From positions 1 to 14,486 of the forward strand of contig SLGN01000089.1 of NCBI GenBank assembly GCA_007123695.1: DNA of 14,486 nucleotides. Reading direction: 5' to 3'. The translations under genes and the position numbers were made by a program. Below, one piece after another: positions 7,391 to 14,486 of the stretch. The first letter of the stretch is position 1, and every line of letters starts with the position of its first letter. The notes below the pieces were generated by a model. That model ran no database searches. It had not been told where the DNA came from and saw only the letters and a list, made by a program, of their open reading frames with translations. This DNA is from Verrucomicrobiales bacterium (GTDB lineage: Bacteria > Verrucomicrobiota > Verrucomicrobiia > Verrucomicrobiales > DEV007).

Positions 7391-10114
7391 CTACTGTGCC
7401 GGCGGGGTCGCGATGTAGGCGAGCAGATCGGCCATTTCCTCCACGGTCAGGGTCGCCTCGAGGCCCTCGGGCATCAGCGATTGCCCGAGGCCCTTCATCG
7501 AGGCGACGGCGCTGCGGGGGAAGGTGCGGTCGAGCCCCCCCGGCATCCGGAGGGTGATCTCGGCGGAATTCTCCGCGAGAATCAGTCCGGTCAGCACCGA
7601 TCCGTCGGCAAGTTCGTAGGTGTAGGCCTGGTACTGCGGGGCAACTTCGCGGTTCGGGTCGAGGATGTGGCCGAGCAGGCTCTCGGCGCCCGCCGAGGCG
7701 AAGCTCTCGATGGGGGGACCGACCTGGATGCCCTCGCCCTCGTGGGTCTTGTGGCAGGCGAGGCAGGCCTTCATGAAGGCTTGGCGGCCCTTGACCGCAT
7801 CCCCTTGCAGAGCGAGGGCGGGCTCGTAGGCGGCGATCACGTCGGAACGCTCCACCACGGGCGGCAGCACGTCGGCGGCGAGCTTCTTCACCTCGGCGTC
7901 GGGATGGCGCCGCAGATTTTCCACGAGGCTCGCGGGAGCTTGGTCGAGGGTCACCTCGCCGCTGCGGACCGCCTCGAGGAAGGCGGCGGAGCTCTTCGCG
8001 TTTCCGAGGATGCGGCCGCCCAACTCGTCGCGGGCGGAGGATTCCAGGTCGGCGAAGCGGGCGATGAGGAAGCCGAGGTCCGAGATCGATCCGATCAGGG
8101 CGGCGGCGAGGTCGGGACCCGGCTCGCCCTCGACGAGGACGGATTGGAAGCGCTCCTGCGTCTCGCTGCGCGGTAGCAGGGCGAGGAGACGCACTGCCGC
8201 GACGCGGGCCGAAGAAGCCGCCCCCGGATCGGCGAGGATTCCGTCGGCCTTTTCGGAGAGCGCGGTCCAGCGGGGCGATGCGGCGAGGCCCTTCCAGTCG
8301 CCCTTGGTGCGGACCATTCCGTTCCGCAGGCTTTCCAAAAGGGCGACGCTCGCAGCGTCGGCGGCGCCGACGGCGAGGTCGTCGGCGACGGTGGCGAGCA
8401 GGCCCTCGTCGCCGCATCTGCCGATCATCCCGGCGAGCTGCGCGCGGAACGCGGCGGGCGAGCCGGACGCGGCGGTCCACGCGGCGGCGAGGTCTGCGGG
8501 AGTGCGCAGCGAGTTGAGCACGGCCGACTCCATCCAGGGGTCGCCCGCAGCGGAGGCGATCTCGTCGAGCAGCGGCGTCCCCGAGGCGAGGGCAGCCGGG
8601 AAAGGCTCGACCGGCGGCATCGGCGCGACCGGCTTGCCCCGTTCGTAGAGCAGGCGGCGGGCGGTGGTGCGGTGCCAGTCGTTGGGATGGTCGGCCAGTT
8701 CAAGGAGTTCGTCGTCGGAGAGGGCTCCGAGATCGGGGATGGGCGGCGGCTGGAAGCCCTCTGGCGCGATGCGGTAGATGCGCCCGCGGTCGTTGCCGCT
8801 GTTCAGGTCGAGATGCTTCTTGATCGGTTCCGGCAGGGACCAGGGGTGCTCGATCACCTCCCGGTACATGTCGGGGATGTAGAGGCAGCCGTCGGGCCCC
8901 GTCAGCAGGGTGGTGGGGCGGAACCAGTAGTCGCTGCTGCGGAGGAATTCGCCCGTCTCTTCGGCATCCGGACGGACGCCCACGGGCTGGACGCCGTCGG
9001 TGTCGGTGCGCAGGATCTTGCGATGGACGAGGTTGCTGCCCACGTCGCCGACGAAGGCGTTGTCGCGGAATTCGGGGGGGAAGGCGTCGCCCCAGTAGGC
9101 GTGGATCCCGGAGGCGGCGACGAGGAAGCCGGAGACGCGGCCTCCGCCTTCGACGATGCCCTTCACGACGCCGGCGACCCGCCAGCGCGTCCGCACGATG
9201 CGCCACGGTTCGTCGGGGCTGATGCGGTGGACGGTGGGGGCCGGGCCGTCGGCGGCGACGTTGACGAGGGGCGGAGGAGGGCTGAACCAGGGGTTTTCCA
9301 GGACTTGGCCTCGCTCGTAGGCGACCCAGATGAGGTGCCGCGAGTTGCTGCAGACGAAGCGGCGTCCGAGGGAGTCGAAGGTCATGCCATACTGGGCGGT
9401 GCCGCTCTCGGTGCGCAGGTCGAGGGTTTCCGGATCGAAGGAAAAGTCCGATCCCCTGAGGTTCACGGGCGCGAAGGAAGGGTCGTCGGGCCGGGAGACG
9501 ATGCCGGCGTTGCCCGCCGTGGCGCCCCAGATGCGGTTGTCCGGCCCCCAGCGCAGGCTGTTGAAGAGCGCCTGCATGTTGAGGCGCGGCATCTCGCTGC
9601 CGAATCCGGTGAAGACGGTGCGCTCCTCGTCGCAGACTCCGTCGCCGGTGGTGTCCTTGAAGTAGTAGAGGTCGGGCGAGGCGCCCACGAAGACGCCGCC
9701 CTTGTAGCAGAGGATGGCGCTGGGCCATTTCAGCTTGTCCTTGAAGACGACGCTCTTGTCGAAGACTCCGTCGCCGTTCTCGTCGGTGAGCAGGCGGATC
9801 TGGCAGACTTCGTCGTCGCGGCGTTCGGAGTAGCCGACCATCTCGACGACGTAGGCGCGGCCTTTTTCGTCGAAGCTCATCGCGATGGGATCGACGATGT
9901 CGGGCTCGTGGGCGGCGAGGGTCAGCTCGAAGCCGGGAGCGATCTCGAAGGTCGCGAGAGCGTCGCCGGGCTCGGTCGCCGGTTCCCGCGGGAGTTCGTC
10001 GGGGGAGATTTCGGGCTCGGGAGCATCTTCCTGACCGGACGCCGACGCGGCGGCGAAGGCGAGAAGGAAAACGGGAAGAAGCGGTTGGACGAAGGAAGGG
10101 AACCGGGCACGCAT
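7391..10114 (-). CDS. PVC-type membrane-bound dehydrogenase: beta-propeller, HEAT-like repeats, cytochrome c
   Basis: The protein has 907 residues. A signal peptide (RARFPSFVQPLLPVFLLAFAA) ends near ASG at 27 and fixes the start at 10114. Residues about 50-440 form a sugar-dehydrogenase-like beta-propeller, with the typical opening FEIAPGFELTLAAHEPDIVDPIAM and the segment LTDENGDGVFDKSVVF. RVSGFLVAASGIHAYWGDAFP and TGPDGCLYIPDMYREVIEHPW follow later in the propeller. Residues about 460-770 are Ala/Leu-rich helices consistent with HEAT-like repeats. The last 140 residues are a class I cytochrome c domain with the heme motif C784-L-A-C-H788 and a likely axial Met in SLMPEGL at M881. Proteins of this architecture are abundant in Planctomycetes and Verrucomicrobia and are thought to oxidise sugars or related compounds in the periplasm and pass electrons to a heme. 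The substrate is unknown. No Shine-Dalgarno sequence is visible, and the 145 bp between this gene and purF show no clear promoter or terminator. Confidence 0.9.
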   Translation of the reverse strand: MRARFPSFVQPLLPVFLLAFAAASASGQEDAPEPEISPDELPREPATEPGDALATFEIAPGFELTLAAHEPDIVDPIAMSFDEKGRAYVVEMVGYSERRDDEVCQIRLLTDENGDGVFDKSVVFKDKLKWPSAILCYKGGVFVGASPDLYYFKDTTGDGVCDEERTVFTGFGSEMPRLNMQALFNSLRWGPDNRIWGATAGNAGIVSRPDDPSFAPVNLRGSDFSFDPETLDLRTESGTAQYGMTFDSLGRRFVCSNSRHLIWVAYERGQVLENPWFSPPPPLVNVAADGPAPTVHRISPDEPWRIVRTRWRVAGVVKGIVEGGGRVSGFLVAASGIHAYWGDAFPPEFRDNAFVGDVGSNLVHRKILRTDTDGVQPVGVRPDAEETGEFLRSSDYWFRPTTLLTGPDGCLYIPDMYREVIEHPWSLPEPIKKHLDLNSGNDRGRIYRIAPEGFQPPPIPDLGALSDDELLELADHPNDWHRTTARRLLYERGKPVAPMPPVEPFPAALASGTPLLDEIASAAGDPWMESAVLNSLRTPADLAAAWTAASGSPAAFRAQLAGMIGRCGDEGLLATVADDLAVGAADAASVALLESLRNGMVRTKGDWKGLAASPRWTALSEKADGILADPGAASSARVAAVRLLALLPRSETQERFQSVLVEGEPGPDLAAALIGSISDLGFLIARFADLESSARDELGGRILGNAKSSAAFLEAVRSGEVTLDQAPASLVENLRRHPDAEVKKLAADVLPPVVERSDVIAAYEPALALQGDAVKGRQAFMKACLACHKTHEGEGIQVGPPIESFASAGAESLLGHILDPNREVAPQYQAYTYELADGSVLTGLILAENSAEITLRMPGGLDRTFPRSAVASMKGLGQSLMPEGLEATLTVEEMADLLAYIATPPAQ

Positions 10115-10259
10115 GATCTGTGTTGAGGCTACGCAAGCGCGACCGCCGCCGAAACTGGCGGGATCAGGGAATCGCGCCATGGTCCGCAGGAGCTCCGGGG
10201 CTGTCTCCGCCCTTCGTCCAGTGCGGCGGTCTGGTTGCCCGATTCCCCGGCATTTCGTC

Positions 10260-12185
10260 CTACAGCAGCATGTCGTAGGGCCGTTCGCCGCTCTGGTCGT
10301 GGTAGCCGACGAAAGCCTGGTTGACCACTTTGTAGCCGCCCGGCGTGGGGTAGTCGCCGGTGAAATACCAATCGCCGTTGTTCACCGGGATGGCGTCCTT
10401 GAGTCCCGCCACGGTCTGGTAGACCACCTCGACCTCGCCCTTCCACGGGATGTCCTCCGGGGTGACGAGCCGGCTCACCTCGGCGGAGATCTCCTCTTCG
10501 GTGAAGGGCTCGTAGATGGCCTTCACCGGATTGCCCATCTCCTCGACGGGCTTGGCGAGCTCTTCGCGGCAGCGATCGTAGACCTCGGCGATGCGCTTGT
10601 GCATCCCTTTTCGCTCGAGAAGCTTGATCGCGGCCTTGAAGGCGATGAACTTCCCCAGTTCGGACATGTCGATGCCGTAGCAGTCGGGGTAGCGGATCTG
10701 GGGCGCGGTGGAGGCGATGACGATCTTCTTGGGATTGAGCCGGGAGAGGATCTTGATGATGGAGTCCTTGAGAGTGGTGCCCCGCACGATGGAGTCGTCG
10801 AGGACGACGAGGGTCTCGTCGGGCGAGATCTGCCCGTAGGTCACGTCGTAGACGTGCGACACCATCTGGTCGCGGCCCTTTTCCTGGGCGATGAAGGTGC
10901 GCAGCTTGATGTCCTTGTGGGCGATCTTCTCGCCCCGGGGCCAGCTCTTGAGGACGAGCTTGTCGAGAGCCTCCTCGTCGAGGCTGCCGGACCGGGCGGC
11001 GGCGAGGATCTCGGTCTTGACCTGGTCGCGGCGCATCATGCGAAGTCCGTGCATGAGCCCGTGGTAGGCGATCTCGGCGGTGTTGGGGATGAAGCTGAAA
11101 ACGGTCTTGTCGAGGTCGGCGTCGATGCGGGCGACGATCTGGGGAACGAGGTTCGATCCGAGGCGCATGCGCTCGCGGTAGATGTCGGGGTCGTTGCCGC
11201 GCGAGAAGTAGATGCGCTCGAACGAGCAGGGGCGGGGCTCGCGGGCCTCGGCGAAGGGAGCGATGCACATTTCGCCGCCGTGCTTCATCACCGCGACATG
11301 GGCGGGGGGCAGCTCGTGGACTTGCTCGAGCTCGGCGTTGAAGACGGTCATCAGGGGGACGCGCTCGCTCGCGAAGGCGAGGACCTCGTCGTCCTCGTAG
11401 TAGAAGCAGGGGCGGATGCCGTTGGGATCGCGCAGGACGAATCCGTCGCCGTTGCCGACCGCTCCGACGATGGTGTAGCCTCCGTCCCAGATGTCGGCGC
11501 ATTTGTTGAGGATGCGCACGAGGTCGAGCTCCTCGGAAATGATCCCGGGGATCTCGGGGCCGGGCGTGCCGCGGTCGCGCTCGCGGCGGAAGACGGCGTC
11601 GTGGGCCTCGTCGAGATGGAAGCCGATCTCCTCGAGCACGGTCTGGGTGTCGGTGTCGAAGACGGGATGCTGGCCGCGACCGATGAGGTGGTGGTTGAGG
11701 TCGCGGGCGTTGGTCATGTTGAAGTTCCCCGCGACCATCAGGGTCTTGGTCGGGTAGTTCGTGCGCCGGACATAGGGATGGCACCCGCCGCTGCCGAAGG
11801 TGCCCGAGGTGCCGTAGCGGAGATGCCCGAGCAGGATTTCGCCGCCGAAGTCGAAATGGTGCTTGAAGGAGACCGGATCCCTCGGATCGAGCAGGTTCTT
11901 CCGTTCAAGCTTCCTCAGTTCGCGGAAGCGGTCCTCCATGAGCCGGATCAGGGAATCGCGCTCGGCGCTGCGCTTGCGGAAGAGATAGGGCTGGCCCAGC
12001 GGCATGTCGAGCTTGACGCAGCCGATCCCGACGCCGTCCTGGCCCCGGTTGTGCTGCTTCTCCATCAGCAGGTAGAGCCGCTGGAAGCCCCACAGGCAGG
12101 TCTTGTAGCGCTGCAAGTAGTAGCCCAGGTCCCGCTTCAGCCGGACGAAGGCGATGCCGCATTCGTGGGGGAGGGGATCGCTCAT
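10260..12185 (-). CDS. purF: Amidophosphoribosyltransferase, long form
   Basis: The protein has 641 residues. It would catalyse the first committed step of purine synthesis: PRPP plus glutamine to phosphoribosylamine. The N-terminal glutaminase domain starts HECGIAF, so Cys9 becomes the N-terminal nucleophile after removal of eight residues. EKQHNRGQDG and the GHLRYGTSG, GNFNMTN and NGIRP segments follow. The phosphoribosyltransferase domain has the PRPP-binding loop VLDDSIVRGTTL at about 461-472. Classical PurF has about 470-510 residues; the extra length and wording here match the longer variant I know from Bacteroidetes and related groups. Insertions include a segment after QPYLFRKRSAERDSL and a C-terminal region ending DQSGERPYDMLL. 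The start at 12185 is chosen because MSDPLPHEC matches the short leader of that variant; a TTG six codons earlier is also open. It begins four bases after the purM stop, so translation is probably coupled. It is the last visible gene of the cluster. Confidence 0.93.
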   Translation of the reverse strand: MSDPLPHECGIAFVRLKRDLGYYLQRYKTCLWGFQRLYLLMEKQHNRGQDGVGIGCVKLDMPLGQPYLFRKRSAERDSLIRLMEDRFRELRKLERKNLLDPRDPVSFKHHFDFGGEILLGHLRYGTSGTFGSGGCHPYVRRTNYPTKTLMVAGNFNMTNARDLNHHLIGRGQHPVFDTDTQTVLEEIGFHLDEAHDAVFRRERDRGTPGPEIPGIISEELDLVRILNKCADIWDGGYTIVGAVGNGDGFVLRDPNGIRPCFYYEDDEVLAFASERVPLMTVFNAELEQVHELPPAHVAVMKHGGEMCIAPFAEAREPRPCSFERIYFSRGNDPDIYRERMRLGSNLVPQIVARIDADLDKTVFSFIPNTAEIAYHGLMHGLRMMRRDQVKTEILAAARSGSLDEEALDKLVLKSWPRGEKIAHKDIKLRTFIAQEKGRDQMVSHVYDVTYGQISPDETLVVLDDSIVRGTTLKDSIIKILSRLNPKKIVIASTAPQIRYPDCYGIDMSELGKFIAFKAAIKLLERKGMHKRIAEVYDRCREELAKPVEEMGNPVKAIYEPFTEEEISAEVSRLVTPEDIPWKGEVEVVYQTVAGLKDAIPVNNGDWYFTGDYPTPGGYKVVNQAFVGYHDQSGERPYDMLL

Positions 12186-12189
12186 CGGT

Positions 12190-13185
<996 letters not shown>

Positions 13186-13223
13186 TGGGAGATGTTTGGC
13201 GGGAAAAAGGGACGGCTGCGGCC

Positions 13224-13541
13224 TTCCCGTAGCGAAGTTCGTGAGAACTTCGAGCGGTAGCTCGGGGCTCGGGGGGTAGAAATTCTCACGAATTTCTCTA
13301 CGCTCTCGTCGGAGCGCGCTTCCCGTAGCGAAGTTCGTGAGAACTTCGAGCGGTAGCCCCGGACTCGGGAGGTAGAAATTCTCACGAATTTCTCTACGCT
13401 CTCGTCGGGGACGGTTTCCCGTAGCGAAGTTCGTGAGAACTTCGAGCGGTAGCCCCGGACTCGGGAGGTAGAAATTCTCACGAATTTCTCTACGCCCTCG
13501 TCGGAGCCCACTTCCCGTAGCGAAGTTCGTGAGAACTTCGA
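13224..13541. repeat. Tandem array of REP/BIME-like palindromic repeats (3 full and 1 partial 96-bp units)
   Basis: Units start at 13224, 13320, 13416 and 13512, exactly 96 bases apart; the last stops after about 30 bases. Each full unit has hairpin A (CGAAGTTC-GTGA-GAACTTCG; 13233-13252, 13329-13348, 13425-13444, 13521-13540) and hairpin B (AGAAATTC-TCAC-GAATTTCT; 13278-13297, 13374-13393, 13470-13489). Read on the opposite strand, B is a variant of A with the same GTGA loop, so each unit is an inverted pair. Each hairpin is preceded on its own strand, one base away, by GTAG. The GTAG foot plus paired inverted hairpins is the known layout of REP sequences in BIMEs, associated with RAYT transposases elsewhere. 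Units 2 and 3 are nearly identical; unit 1 differs mainly in the A-B linker. Seven bases at each unit junction differ. The array fills most of the 401-bp gap between purQ and purM. No RAYT gene is in the window, so the REP assignment is by structure only. Confidence 0.85.
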
Positions 13542-13586
13542 CCGGAGGCCGGGAAAACGTCCGAAGCTGTCAAAGGATCGCATCGA

Positions 13587-14330
13587 TTACGCAATAGTTG
13601 AATCCCCCTCCTTGATCGCCTGAAACAAGGACTGGAACATCCAATATCCGCTGCCCCGCGCCTCTCCGCCGCCGTCCCAGTCGGGATCGTAGTGGTCGCG
13701 CGCCTTCATGAAGCGCTCGGGGTGGGGCATCAGGCCGAGGACGCGTCCGCTCTCGTCCTGGAGGCCGGCGATGCGCTCGAAGCTGCCGTTGACGTCGTCG
13801 GCGTAGACGAGGGCGGCGGCGCCGTCCTTGGCGTAGGCGGCGGCCTCGGCGGGATCCTTCGTCACGAGCCGGCCCTCGGCGTGGGCGACGGGCAGCTCGA
13901 ACTCCTCGGGACAAAGCGACAGGAAGGGGCTCTTCGGGGCGAGGTTCCTGAGCTTCGCCCACTGGCACTGGAAGCGACCGCTCGCGTTCTCGACGAGGCT
14001 CGCCGGCGGCAGCAGGCCGAGCTGGGTGAGGATCTGGAAGCCGTTGCAGATGCCGAGGAGGTAGCCGCCGCCGTCGCGGAAGTCCTTCAGCGTCTCGCCG
14101 AGCTTCTGCTCGGTCACGAGGCTGGCGATGCGGCCCGACATCACGTAGTCGCCGTAGCTGAACCCGCCCGAGAGCACGACCAGGCCGACGCCGACGAGCT
14201 TCTCCGGCTTCAGCGCGGAGACGGGCAGAACCTCGGCGACGAAGCCGACCGCCTCGAGCGCGCGGGCGGTCTCCTCGTCGCAGTTCGTTCCGGGGAACTT
14301 CAGTAGTAGCGCGCAAGGCCGGTCTTCCAT
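13587..14330 (-). CDS. purQ: Phosphoribosylformylglycinamidine synthase, glutaminase subunit
   Basis: The protein has 247 residues, slightly longer than the usual 220-240. It is a class I glutamine amidotransferase supplying ammonia to PurL for conversion of FGAR to FGAM. Visible features are LLKFPGTNCDEETARAL near the N-terminus, GGFSYGDYVMSGRIA at about 55-69, the nucleophile Cys95 in LGICNGFQIL, and the catalytic H203 and E205 in MPHPER. NASGRFQCQW near 115-124 is also typical of PurQ. The start at 14330 places the conserved LLKFPGTNCDE at the normal distance; the frame is open a further 17 codons upstream. It overlaps the end of purL by 31 bp in another frame, which implies translational coupling and fits the need for balanced subunits. 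The TAA is followed three bases later by an ATG opening a frame through the repeat array. Confidence 0.95.
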   Translation of the reverse strand: MEDRPCALLLKFPGTNCDEETARALEAVGFVAEVLPVSALKPEKLVGVGLVVLSGGFSYGDYVMSGRIASLVTEQKLGETLKDFRDGGGYLLGICNGFQILTQLGLLPPASLVENASGRFQCQWAKLRNLAPKSPFLSLCPEEFELPVAHAEGRLVTKDPAEAAAYAKDGAAALVYADDVNGSFERIAGLQDESGRVLGLMPHPERFMKARDHYDPDWDGGGEARGSGYWMFQSLFQAIKEGDSTIA

Positions 14331-14486
14331 AGCGTCTTGAGGTCGGCGAGGGATTCGTCGAGCAGGGTCTCCTTGCCCCATTCGATGCGGAGGTTGCGGT
14401 GGGCGTCGGTGGCGCGGCCGAGGGCGGCGAAGGGCAGGCCCTCGAAGAGGTCGGCGACTCGGGGGAAATGCTCGGGCGCGACCTCG
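14300..14486 (-). CDS. purL: Phosphoribosylformylglycinamidine synthase, large subunit (C-terminal fragment)
   Basis: Only the last 61 residues are inside the window. They read as the C-terminus of a PurL/PurM-like ATP-binding subunit: a short helical segment, then LGRATDAHRNLRIEWGKETLLDESLADLKTLW in pieces typical of PurL ends, where an acidic strand is followed by L-x-x-L-x-x-x-W. The identification is strengthened by purQ immediately downstream with an overlap of 31 bp (14300-14330). Whether this is the small PurL that needs PurS or a longer form cannot be seen. The gene continues beyond the right edge. It is the most upstream visible gene of the purL-purQ-purM-purF cluster. Confidence 0.85.
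   Translation of the reverse strand, partial: EVAPEHFPRVADLFEGLPFAALGRATDAHRNLRIEWGKETLLDESLADLKTLWKTGLARYY

Noticed and set aside
13224..13541. CRISPR array
   Set aside because: The regular 96-bp period has almost fully conserved units and only seven variable bases, with no spacers of CRISPR length and no cas genes. The internal hairpins with GTAG feet fit REP/BIME elements.

Overview
The window looks like chromosomal DNA of a GC-rich member of the PVC group, most likely Verrucomicrobiota. The evidence is a large secreted protein combining a beta-propeller, HEAT-like repeats and a cytochrome c domain (a hallmark PVC family), a secreted formylglycine-type sulfatase, a long-form PurF of the kind known from Bacteroidetes and relatives, and a small cysteine-containing hypothetical family that I associate with Planctomycetes and Verrucomicrobia. 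This taxonomic call is an inference from protein families; no rRNA or tRNA gene is visible. Many genes have no clear Shine-Dalgarno sequence.

Left part (1-4332). A minus-strand gene, cut by the window edge, encodes a DUF455 ferritin-like protein with the start of a further C-terminal region. It is divergent from a plus-strand LptF/LptG-family permease with an unusual N-terminal extension of about four membrane helices. Next on the plus strand is a hypothetical protein whose 3' end runs 273 bp through an oppositely oriented small membrane-protein gene. That gene follows a secreted CAP-domain (SCP/PR1, YkwD-like) gene on the minus strand.

Middle part (4384-10114). Three minus-strand genes: a secreted sulfatase with a C-terminal accessory domain, a CbpA-type J-domain co-chaperone, and the large PVC-type dehydrogenase/cytochrome c protein. 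The first and third suggest use of sulfated polysaccharides and other sugars outside the cytoplasm.

Right part (10260-14486). A purine biosynthesis cluster on the minus strand, transcribed purL (3' end only) - purQ - purM - purF. purL and purQ overlap by 31 bp, and purM and purF are 4 bp apart. The exception is a 401-bp gap between purQ and purM. It holds 3 full and 1 partial copies of an exact 96-bp tandem repeat. Each unit carries two related hairpins in opposite orientation, each preceded on its own strand by GTAG. This is the architecture of REP elements paired into BIMEs, which in other bacteria are associated with RAYT (REP-associated tyrosine) transposases. The hairpins show paired base changes that preserve pairing, and one open frame bridges the gap from purQ to purM. 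This array is the most interesting feature of the window. I found no CRISPR array, no transposase gene, and no convincing new defence or biosynthetic system.
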